From contig JAATFQ010000274.1 of assembly GCA_015655115.1 (NCBI GenBank), forward strand, positions 1 to 57,576: a stretch of DNA of 57,576 nt, read 5' to 3'. Under the pieces are notes generated by a model. That model did not search any database. It saw only the letters and a list, made by a program, of their open reading frames with translations, and was not told the DNA's origin. This stretch comes from Sphingobacteriales bacterium. GTDB taxonomy: Bacteria; Bacteroidota; Bacteroidia; Sphingobacteriales; Sphingobacteriaceae. Positions within the stretch are counted from its first letter, which is position 1. Each line of letters begins with the position of its first letter. This document shows, in pieces, positions 30,583 to 38,300 of this stretch. The translations under genes were made by a program, and so were the position numbers.

Positions 30583-31239
30583 TTAGGTATTTTTTACTAT
30601 CCATCCATCAATTAACCAGATGTTTTTGATTTTATCAATGGGCATGTCCATGTCATCATAAGACTCGTTCTCGCTTTTTAGTATAAAAAAGTGTGCACTA
30701 TCTATGGCCCTTCTGATATACTTCAGGTATTTCCTGCCGTCTGTACATACAATTCCGTAGATTTTACCGTATTCTATGTGGCTTCTCCAATCTTCTAATT
30801 TAGTTCCGAACAGGATTGAGCCGGACGAAATGAGTCTTTCCATGCTATCACTGTAAGCTTTAAAAGCTGTGCATCCCGCAAATTCAGGGACATCCATATA
30901 GTAATCAGGATATATTGTTCCATCTTCATAGTATTCTTCTGCCTTGCCGGCGATAAAGTCTGCATTATAGAAAGGAACCAGTGCATTTGTTTTTCTTCTG
31001 TTGGAATTATTGGCAATAATTTTTCCAGAAGGCTTTATGATCTCTGGTTGATTATTGAATTGTGTCATGTCAATGCCTAATTTTTCACTTATCAAACTGC
31101 TGGTTTCGGCATCTATCTGAGATTTTCCAATCCACGTAACTATAGTTTGGCGGGATACACCTATTTTTTCTGCAGCTTCACCTTGTGTTAAGTCAAGTCT
31201 TTTTAGTGCGTTTCTTAAATTTATACCGCTTATTTTCAA
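30583..31239 (-). CDS. CI/LexA-like repressor with S24 autoprotease domain
   Basis: A 218-residue repressor. The N-terminal HTH (about 6-60) has LTQGEAAEKIGVSRQTIVTWIG. The C-terminal peptidase S24 domain has candidate catalytic Ser132 in YSDSMER and Lys173 in YLKYIRR. The Ala97-Gly98 bond in NADFIAGKAEE is a plausible RecA-stimulated self-cleavage site, as in LexA and lambda CI. By analogy, DNA damage would relieve repression of the rightward tail and lysis genes. No ATG is available at the 5' end; TTG at 31237-31239 is the best start. It reads away from the early promoter, which lies within the operator region just upstream. Confidence 0.85.
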   Translation of the reverse strand: MKISGINLRNALKRLDLTQGEAAEKIGVSRQTIVTWIGKSQIDAETSSLISEKLGIDMTQFNNQPEIIKPSGKIIANNSNRRKTNALVPFYNADFIAGKAEEYYEDGTIYPDYYMDVPEFAGCTAFKAYSDSMERLISSGSILFGTKLEDWRSHIEYGKIYGIVCTDGRKYLKYIRRAIDSAHFFILKSENESYDDMDMPIDKIKNIWLIDGWIVKNT

Positions 31240-31278
31240 TTTGTTATATTTTATGTTATTAAATATATTGATTTAGTC

Positions 31279-31309
31279 TTGTCTTTGTGACTTGTCATTA
31301 GTATGTTTG
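31279..31309 (+). promoter_or_regulatory. Predicted rightward early promoter of the tail island
   Basis: TTG (31279-31281), 20 nt, then TATGTTTG (31302-31309), matches the Bacteroidota TTG-N20-TAnnTTTG pattern. It would drive the genes from 31377 on. The -7 box lies between the two arms of the inverted repeat at 31292-31325. Confidence 0.55.
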
Positions 31310-31325
31310 TACTGTGCAATGACAA
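31292..31325. promoter_or_regulatory. Inverted-repeat operator candidate
   Basis: TTGTCATT (31292-31299) and AATGACAA (31318-31325) form perfect 8-bp arms separated by 18 nt and flank the rightward -7 box. A leftward TATATTTG box (minus strand, 31326-31333) abuts the right arm and could serve the repressor. The position between divergent repressor and early genes is where a CI-type operator is expected. Confidence 0.5.
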
Positions 31326-31376
31326 CAAATATACACAAAAAAAACTATTTCACTTTACATTCCTTAAATAAGTAAA

Positions 31377-31538
31377 ATGTCACAGACTCAAAAAAATGAT
31401 CAGCAGCGTATTGAAGACCTTGAAAAAGAATTATTAAATATAAAATTGAGCCTAATGGCCAGGATTGAATGGATAGAAGAGATAGTAGGTATTGCTGACG
31501 ATTATATACATGCACCAGTCAGGCCTATTAAAAAATGA
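31377..31538 (+). CDS. Small coiled-coil early protein
   Basis: A 53-residue frame starting MSQTQKNDQQRIEDLEKELL and ending HAPVRPIKK. Heptad spacing over the first 30 residues suggests a short coiled coil. It begins about 70 nt after the predicted early -7 box and is the first rightward frame of the island. Function is unknown. Coding quality (start, composition, position) supports a real gene. Confidence 0.5.
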   Translation: MSQTQKNDQQRIEDLEKELLNIKLSLMARIEWIEEIVGIADDYIHAPVRPIKK

Positions 31539-31645
31539 CCTGTCGTGCTTGATTATCACCGGTGAAACTATCATAAGCATACCGTTTACAAGCAACAATG
31601 AAAATGCTTAAGATGACCTCATCACTTTAAAAACAATATTTACCA

Positions 31646-31831
31646 ATGGAAATCAAATCTAAAAAATCCAGGTCCCTTTTATATTCAAAGCCTTTGATCT
31701 GCTTCGGATGTCACGAGCCATTTGCCCATGAGCGGTTTTATAGCGGAGGTTATACTTTTTGTGATCTTCTATGTAAAAAACAATTCGAAGCAAAAAGTAA
31801 GATCAGAAAGCAGGAGGATTTTGGTAATTGA
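31646..31831 (+). CDS. Small zinc-binding-like protein
   Basis: A 61-residue protein with CFGCHEPF (CxxC) and FCDLLCKKQFEAK (CxxxC) spaced about 20 residues apart, resembling a MYM/FLYWCH-like single zinc finger. It is basic at both ends. ATG 31646 follows an A-rich leader. It is an early gene of the tail island with no named homologue that I recognise. Nucleic-acid or protein binding is possible. Confidence 0.55.
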   Translation: MEIKSKKSRSLLYSKPLICFGCHEPFAHERFYSGGYTFCDLLCKKQFEAKSKIRKQEDFGN

Positions 31832-31948
31832 TAAAATTGAACAACATCATAATCTTAAAGGGTGGGCATTTTTACTTACTGTATGCTGTTGTTATCATTA
31901 AGATCAGGATTATTAAAATTTATATGTCATTAAAATCAACATCCGGTT

Positions 31949-32221
31949 ATGAATACTTTAAATGAAATAAATGAATCGAATATTTTGCCTTGTATCAAGA
32001 CGAATTCAATTGCTAAATCGGATATCCAGAAATTCATTGATAGATACGAACCTTCAAAGTTCAAAATATTAAAAAAGAGCGTTGAAATACGCAGCGTAGG
32101 AAATCTGCATGGAGCTGTGGTTAAGGCCGCAGAAGTAATTAGTGATCTCTCTCTTGAATTGGTAGTTGTGCAAAGTGCTGAGACGGCAGAATACAGGGCA
32201 TTTGAAGTTCGGGAAATATAA
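31949..32221 (+). CDS. Hypothetical protein of the tail island
   Basis: A 90-residue protein. It starts with a helix-like region (NEINESNILPCIKTNSIAKSDIQKFIDRY), followed by an alternating strand region (FKILKKSVEIRSVG...LVVVQSAETAEYRAFEVREI). No domain was recognised. ATG 31949 is used. It is flanked by other small early genes on the same strand. Confidence 0.55.
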   Translation: MNTLNEINESNILPCIKTNSIAKSDIQKFIDRYEPSKFKILKKSVEIRSVGNLHGAVVKAAEVISDLSLELVVVQSAETAEYRAFEVREI

Positions 32222-32300
32222 CAGCCGTCAGTGGCATAATTGGATGTTTTATGATTATGAACTTTAGTAATACAATAATTTAACAATAAGATTTTTTGAT

Positions 32301-32759
32301 ATGTTAGACTATAAACAATCACTCGTTATTGATATTCTTAGTAAAGAATATCCGGAAATACACTTCACTATACGGAAAAGGATTGAAAATTCAATACCGG
32401 AAAAGTTGCAGGACTTAGAATTGGTTCCGCAAATCATCAGTTCATTTAAAAAACTTAAAGGAATAAACTATAGTTCATGGACTAACCGTGACAGAGAGAA
32501 AGAAATCAGCGAGAATAGAGGGCTGTTATTATGCATCGTACTTATGTTTTTTCATCCTGAAAAAGTATTGAGGATGACAACCCAGAAAACCCGGTTTGGA
32601 GTTATCAGGGATATTGCAAAGGAACTGAATTGCAGTTCGACGATTTTAAAAACCAGTCTTCCTTCTGTTATTGTTGCCTTCAAGGCTTACAGGAATTTTA
32701 GGGAGGAAACCTACAGGCTTTATGAACTGATTAAAATTGAGAACAGGTTTTTTGAATAA
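32301..32759 (+). CDS. Hypothetical HTH-like protein, possible late activator
   Basis: A 152-residue protein, mostly helical. The stretch RFGVIRDIAKELNCSSTILKTSLPSVI looks like a helix-turn-helix with a serine/threonine-rich recognition helix. It lies between the early genes and the tail genes, a place where tail-bacteriocin loci in other groups keep an activator. This role is inferred from position and the HTH-like pattern only. No family was recognised. Confidence 0.55.
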   Translation: MLDYKQSLVIDILSKEYPEIHFTIRKRIENSIPEKLQDLELVPQIISSFKKLKGINYSSWTNRDREKEISENRGLLLCIVLMFFHPEKVLRMTTQKTRFGVIRDIAKELNCSSTILKTSLPSVIVAFKAYRNFREETYRLYELIKIENRFFE

Positions 32760-32885
32760 AAGATTCACACAAATCCTAACAGCTAATTCGCAGCCTTACC
32801 AAAGGGCGATGGTAAGTTTAGGAAAAAATATATGAAGTAAATGATTGGTAAATTTACACTTATTAAAACAAACATAAAACATACT

Positions 32886-33584
32886 ATGTACGATAAGATT
32901 CTTGCACAACTGCTGGTTAGAAACCCAGGGGTGTCGAAAATAGTTCTGGGATTATTGGCCGATAAAATGGCATCAAAAATAACAGAGGAAAATCAGATTG
33001 AAGGGGTTATCAAAGAATATGAGAACAACTCGCTTATTTCAGTAGCAGAATATGCGGCTTTAGTGCAGAAAGAAGGTGATAAGCGTGTTTCGGATGCTTT
33101 AAAAAAAGTGAAGAAAGATATAATCATCACGGATCCGGTGAATGGCAGAAGCGAAAAAGGTAATCCAATAGACATGCAAAGGCAGATTGAGGATGCAATT
33201 GCATTAACAATAAAACCTTTTAGGGAAATGTTCCTGACCAATAAAGAGCAGCAAACTAAAGAAAGCCTCAGGGCTCTTTTAAAAGATAAAGGTGTTCCTG
33301 AAAATTGGGCTGATGATGTTTATATAGGGAAAACCTTCGACATGGAAGCAACCGCTGCATATCTGGAAAATAAATGGAACAAAGCTAAAGCCAGGGCAAT
33401 ACATAAAATTGCTGCAAATGGGACTGATTTAAAATTAACAAAGGGAATAAAAAAGAGGATAGGCAAGGGAAATGTTTTCATTGTGATTGCTGGAACAAAC
33501 CATACACCGGATTTAGAAAGATATTGCAGGGACCTGATAACTACAGAATCGATCAAAGCCAATAATGAGTTTATAAAGCGATAG
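32886..33584 (+). CDS. Phage-type protein of unknown function, scaffold-like
   Basis: A 232-residue protein from ATG 32886 (an in-frame ATG at 32841 would add 15 residues that look like leader sequence). It is highly charged and helical, with a likely coiled coil in the first 110 residues (KMASKITEENQIEGVIKEYENN, LVQKEGDKRVSDALKKVKKD) and a basic middle. Composition and position just upstream of the tail genes recall capsid scaffolding or head-assembly proteins, yet no capsid or portal gene is present. It may be a relic or have a new role. The assignment is weak. Confidence 0.55.
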   Translation: MYDKILAQLLVRNPGVSKIVLGLLADKMASKITEENQIEGVIKEYENNSLISVAEYAALVQKEGDKRVSDALKKVKKDIIITDPVNGRSEKGNPIDMQRQIEDAIALTIKPFREMFLTNKEQQTKESLRALLKDKGVPENWADDVYIGKTFDMEATAAYLENKWNKAKARAIHKIAANGTDLKLTKGIKKRIGKGNVFIVIAGTNHTPDLERYCRDLITTESIKANNEFIKR

Positions 33585-33612
33585 AGAATTTTAAAAATAC
33601 ACTTAAATAATT

Positions 33613-34035
33613 ATGGATTTCACTTCAATTGCACTCGTAAATATGCTTAAAAGTCACATTGAGCATAGTGTTCTTTTTACTGACAATAATAAGCCCGATG
33701 GAAAGCTCTGTGAGTACGAAAGACCGCTTGGCTCCAAATCGGAGGATGTCGTGATCAGTGTACTTTCCCTGCTAAAGGATGATGTGGACAATGGTATCTT
33801 AAACGTGAACATCTACGTTCCGAACCTTATCCTGGCGGATGAGCCAAATGATACCTCACAGCCTGACACGGCCCGCATCCAGATACTGTCAGATCTTGCG
33901 AATGAAGCTTTTGCAGATGGTGAAGAGATTTGGGATGACAATGGGGGGTATTGTTTTAAACTACAGCAAGACAATGTATTGTCTGATGAGAACGATCAGC
34001 ATTATATCAATTTACAAATAGAGTTCTACTCATAA
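33613..34035 (+). CDS. Putative tail terminator/tail completion protein
   Basis: A 140-residue protein with an alpha-beta pattern (IALVNMLKSHIEHSVLFTD...DVVISVLSLLKDD...LNVNIYVPNLIL...LQIEFYS). It lies directly before the tail tube gene, where siphoviruses and tail bacteriocins encode the tail terminator that fixes tube length. The final strand LQIEFYS is typical of small tail completion proteins. Assigned mainly by gene order; no family match can be claimed. Confidence 0.55.
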   Translation: MDFTSIALVNMLKSHIEHSVLFTDNNKPDGKLCEYERPLGSKSEDVVISVLSLLKDDVDNGILNVNIYVPNLILADEPNDTSQPDTARIQILSDLANEAFADGEEIWDDNGGYCFKLQQDNVLSDENDQHYINLQIEFYS

Positions 34036-34058
34036 ACAACAAATAAAAAACAAATATT

Positions 34059-34562
34059 ATGGCAAAGAAATATTACGGATTAAAATCCATCACTATGGGT
34101 CCAAATGCAGTTGACGGCGGAATGGGATTAGCATTGACAGAAGTATTAGGTGACACTGTAAAAGGTACTGCGACCCTGACTTCCACTGCTCCGGAAACGG
34201 CAGAGATTGAGATCGAAGAGATTGATCAATTGTATGATGAAATCGAAACTAAAGGCGCTGTATGGACCCTGGCTGCAAGTACTTACAATGTGACTAAAGA
34301 AACAATGCATGAATTGTTTGGTGGTACTATTACTGGCAACATCTGGTCGGCTCCTGTAGGTGGTGCAAGTGCTGTTGTTTACCGTTCTGTAGTTGCAGAA
34401 ACAAGAACCAACATTAAGGTTTCGTTTGTTAAAATGAAGCTTACAGCTACTGCAAACTTAGCTTTTGACAAATCTAAATTAGGCCAGATTGACTGGACCG
34501 GGAAAGTATTAAGTCCTGATAAAGCAGGTATCGCTGCATTATCTTTTGATTTTGGTGAATAA
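34059..34562 (+). CDS. Major tail tube protein
   Basis: A 167-residue, beta-rich protein (MAKKYYGLKSITMGP..., TATLTSTAPETAEIEIEEI, GAVWTLAASTYNVTKETMHELFGG, LSFDFGE) with the size, composition and order of a siphovirus tail tube subunit. It would polymerise around the tape measure to form the non-contractile tube. No sheath gene accompanies it. A hairpin follows the stop codon. Expected to be the most abundant product of the locus. Confidence 0.75.
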   Translation: MAKKYYGLKSITMGPNAVDGGMGLALTEVLGDTVKGTATLTSTAPETAEIEIEEIDQLYDEIETKGAVWTLAASTYNVTKETMHELFGGTITGNIWSAPVGGASAVVYRSVVAETRTNIKVSFVKMKLTATANLAFDKSKLGQIDWTGKVLSPDKAGIAALSFDFGE

Positions 34563-34572
34563 TTAATTGATA

Positions 34573-34598
34573 AGCTCCCCTGTAAATCAGGGGAGCTT
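34573..34598 (+). terminator. Hairpin between tail tube and chaperone genes
   Basis: AGCTCCCCTG / CAGGGGAGCT, a perfect 10-bp stem with a 6-nt loop, followed by TTTAATA. It lies between the tail tube stop and the chaperone start. With a short T-run it may act as a partial terminator, keeping downstream expression lower than tube expression, or as an mRNA-stabilising end. Confidence 0.6.
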
Positions 34599-34611
34599 TA
34601 ATACTCCAGGA

Positions 34612-35124
34612 ATGACAGAATTTGAAAAATTACAGGCATTAGGGTTTGCCGGTGAAGTGATTACTGAGAAATCAAAATCAGTCACTATTATTGTCAGGCC
34701 AGGCAATCTGATCGAAAAAGTACTGATGAAAATTGGATGGATGAAAACCGAGCGCGTTTTTGAAATCAGCCCAATTTTAGTAGGCAACAGGTTAAGAGTA
34801 TCGGCCCTGGCAAATAAGATCCCAAATAATCTTTTTGAAAATGGAAGGATCAGCGAGACGAAAGCATGGCAGGCGATTCAGGATTATACAGACCACTTTA
34901 TTTATATCGTTGCGGTGTGTATCCAAAACAATAAAAAGGAGCCTTCCAGGCATTTGCTTGAATATTTAAGATGGATTGATGACCGTCAGTTTTTTCAGCT
35001 TTTGGACAAGTCCCTTAGTCTGGCAGGAATAGAGCTTTTTATGAAATCTATCATCTTGATAAAGGGGGCGAGTGTCCTGAATGTTCCGGAAAAGGTTGCA
35101 ATGACTGTAACGGATCGGGAATAG
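34612..35124 (+). CDS. Tail assembly chaperone, gpG-like (0-frame product)
   Basis: A 170-residue protein located between tail tube and tape measure, the fixed position of tail assembly chaperones. ATG 34612 is used; a TTG at 34567 in the same frame would start inside the hairpin. The body is helical (LFENGRISETKAWQAIQDYTDHFIYIVAVCIQNN, FQLLDKSLSLAGIELFMKSIILIKG). It ends at TAG 35122-35124. The overlap with a long -1 frame and a heptamer at 35061 argues that a second, longer product is made, as in lambda gpG/gpGT. Confidence 0.7.
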   Translation: MTEFEKLQALGFAGEVITEKSKSVTIIVRPGNLIEKVLMKIGWMKTERVFEISPILVGNRLRVSALANKIPNNLFENGRISETKAWQAIQDYTDHFIYIVAVCIQNNKKEPSRHLLEYLRWIDDRQFFQLLDKSLSLAGIELFMKSIILIKGASVLNVPEKVAMTVTDRE

Positions 35125-35357
35125 CGCAAGATGAGTCTACAGATTCCGGGGGAGATAATAGCCCTTGGGGAATGATTAACTCCTACCGCAAGTATTGGAA
35201 TTGCAGTAAAAAGGAGGTGATGTGGGGGACGAGCTGGATGAATTTTATCATGGATTTAGCCACTATACCAGACAGCAGTAACAACAAGGATAAGGATGAA
35301 ATTATGGTTTCTCCTGAAAATGAAGCAGCAGAATTAAGAAAAGATTTAAGAATATAA
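34612..35357 (+). CDS. gpGT-like frameshift product of the tail chaperone
   Basis: A -1 shift at AAAGGGG (35061-35067) would join the first 152 residues to a -1 frame of 96 residues ending at TAA 35355-35357, about 248 residues in total. The -1 frame has no stop from the shift site to its end and begins GGECPECSGKGCNDCNGSG: two CxxCxGxG motifs, as in DnaJ-type zinc modules. The remainder (NSYRKYWNCSKKEVMWGTSWMNFI) has the Trp-rich helical character of gpT-like extensions. The tape measure gene starts 1 nt after its stop. No separate start codon with a good leader precedes the zinc motif, supporting a fusion. Confidence 0.7.
35061..35067 (+). other. Candidate -1 slippery heptamer
   Basis: A_AAG_GGG in the frame of the chaperone gene fits X_XXY_YYZ exactly: codons ata aag ggg gcg are read as AAA GGG after slipping. 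The zinc-motif frame opens immediately afterwards. Confidence 0.65.
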
Positions 35358-35358
35358 G

Positions 35359-38300
35359 ATGAGCGTATCAACAACAGGCAGCGGATTGCATTTCGATTCT
35401 ACGATTGATGACAGTCAATTTCAAGCATCGATCAATCGAATGAATAGCAGTATTAATAATTTCACCGGTAACATTGAAGACCAGGGTAATCAGATAGAGA
35501 GACTCGCCAGGCAAGTGTCTGTGGCGGCGGCATCCTTTTCTTTCAAAATTGATGGTGGCTTTATTGCGAAACTGGATCAGGCAAGAGAAGAGTTCCTGCA
35601 ATTGGAAGTTGCCTTTTCTGCCATGCTGAAAAGTAAAGCAGAAGTTGATGCGTTAATGAAAGAAATATCCGTGCTGGCAGGAGCAACGCCATTCGGATTG
35701 AGTGAACTGGCGGAGGCCGCTAAAGCACTGTTAGCTAATGGCTCAGCCGCCGGCACGTTAGTAGAAGAATTGAAGATGCTGGGCGAAGTTGCATATGGAG
35801 TTTCGGAACCGATCAGTAGCCTGGTGACAATATATACTTCTTTACGGGCTCAAAACCTTGCCTATACTAAAGAGATACAGCAATTCGCTGGTCTCGGTAT
35901 ACCTATCTACGCTGAGTTGGCTAATGTACTGAATATTGATAGAGAGAGTGTAGATCAGTTTGTGAATGCCGGCAAGGTTGGTTTCGCTGAAGTTCAGCAG
36001 GCTTTTACAAATTTAACTGCTTCGGGCAGTATTTTTGGTGGCCTGATACAGGAGAAATCTGCTGTATCGATTCAACAGATAGAGCGCTTTAAAGAGGCAT
36101 GGGCTTCAATGCTGGCCGAGACGAGTAAAAGTAAGAGTGGGACATCTGGTACTGATGTTGAGTCTACGTCAGGTTTGGTGGCAAGCTATCAGAAGGTGTT
36201 GGATGTGCTCAAATCTGTAAAAGATGCTCAGGATGCTTTTGATACTGTAAAGGGTATAATCACACTTGGAAATACCGCTTCTACATTAACCGAAGAGGTT
36301 ATGATTGGCACAGAGCTGACGAATGTAACGAGGGCATTAACTCTTGAAGAAGGGTTGAGAATGGCACAAACTGAAATTGCAACTGGGCTTCAGGGAATAT
36401 CAAACAGTCTGATGGCTGCTGGTATAAATCCGTATGTGCTTGCAGGTGTGGCGGTTGTTGCTTTGGGGGCTGCGATTTATGCTTTAAATGATAGCATGAC
36501 GGATCAGGAGAAGGCTCAAAAAATAATCATAGAACAAAATCAGAAATATGCTAAAAGTGCAGAGGAATTAAAATCTAAAGTATCTGGTTTAAATGGGGTG
36601 CTTTTCGACAAATCAGCAACTGATTTTCAACAGACGAAAGCATTTGCCGAGTTACAAAAACAATATCCCGGTGTTTTCGACAACTTATCTAAAGAGGCCT
36701 ATTTAAAGTTGGGCGTTGCTGATGCACAGAAGTTAATCAATAGTGAAAATGATAAAAATGAGGTCGCAAATTTAGGTGAAAGATATAAGAATGCAACTGC
36801 AAATGTTGCAGCTCTGTCTGCAAAAATAAACAGCCTGAACGAAATAATAAAAACGTCTGGTGACCAGGGCGGCAGTATTTCTTTTGAAATAATGAGAACA
36901 TCCAAAGAATTGGAGGTTGCAAAAGTCGCAGCAGCGGAATTGGGGACATCTTTTAGTAAACAACATGAGGCTTGGAAGATCTCACTCATGACCGATGAGC
37001 AGAAAATAAAGTATTATACTAATCTGCGAGATGAACTGAATAAGCAGAAAGATCTCATGACTAAGATCAACATTGGGGCAGGTGGGGTACAAGATGTTTT
37101 CAGCAACCTATCTCTAAACAATATCAACGGTCAACTGAAATTCTTCAACGACAATATTGATGCTGCGAAGACTAATATTGCATTAAAAGGATCTGTTGCT
37201 GCATTAGATGAGGCTATTAATAACGAAAGGGGTAACCAAAGTAAAGCAACAAATCATGCAGAGTATCAAAAGTCCCAGAAAAAGATAAATAAGCTGGAGG
37301 ATCGTAAAGCAAAAATCACAGAGGACCCTGTCAAAGTAGCACAAGAAGCTGCAAAGCGCAAGGAAGATATGATGAACAAGATCCATGATGTAAATAGCAA
37401 ATATAATGATAAATCAATCACTGATGATGAGCAGAAGCTTCTTGATCTCCGAAAGGAATATGCTACTTTACAAAAAGAGATTGAGGCATATAATGCAGAT
37501 CCAAAAAATACTAAAAAGATAAATGAAAATCTAAAGCCAGAGCGTGAAAAAGCAGAAGAAAATCTGAAGTATGAAACTGAAACCAAAAATCTTAAAGTTT
37601 CGCTAGATAAACAAAAACAAATCTACGAGGAATATGAGCAGTATAAAAATGATTTTGGAAAGGCTGCGGCAGATAAAAAATATGAATCAGACATTAAGAC
37701 ATACGGGTCTTATTTAGAGAAATTGGAGGCTGAGCGTTCAGTGTTGCTTTCTAAAGATCCCAAAGATATGAATGGGCTTGAAAAGGAACGATTAACAGAA
37801 TATGATACAAGAATCAATGAACAGGTTAAGTTACAAAAGGATGCTAACAGTAAGTTATTACTTGAAAACAGTACATACGAACAAAAAAAGACTTTAGCAG
37901 ACGAGAGATATGCCAAAGCTTATCTCGAACTAAAAGGAGATGAAAACGCAGGTTCAAGAGCTATCTTAACAGAGTCGTATAATAAAGAGGTATCCTCATT
38001 AAAAGAATCTGCTTTACAAAAAACAGACATTTATAAGAAAATGTCTCAGGATGTTATCTTGTATACGAAAGGCGAGGCCGAACAAAAAGCTAAGACTCTT
38101 GAAGGACTATTGGGGGCAAATGACATCCCTAAGGAATTTGTATCAAAAGTACAAGATAATTTAAAAGATCTTAATCTTACGCTAACAGTTGGCGCAGATC
38201 AGGCTAACCTCGATCGGTTAAAACAAAAACTAAAAGAAACCAAGGATACACTTAACGCAAAAGACAAAAATAATAAAAGCATAGTAAGTCCTGAGGAAGC

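Noticed and set aside
35172..35357. Independent 61-residue gene before the tape measure
   Set aside because: The same frame is open upstream through two CxxCxGxG motifs to the slippery site, so it reads better as the end of a frameshift product.
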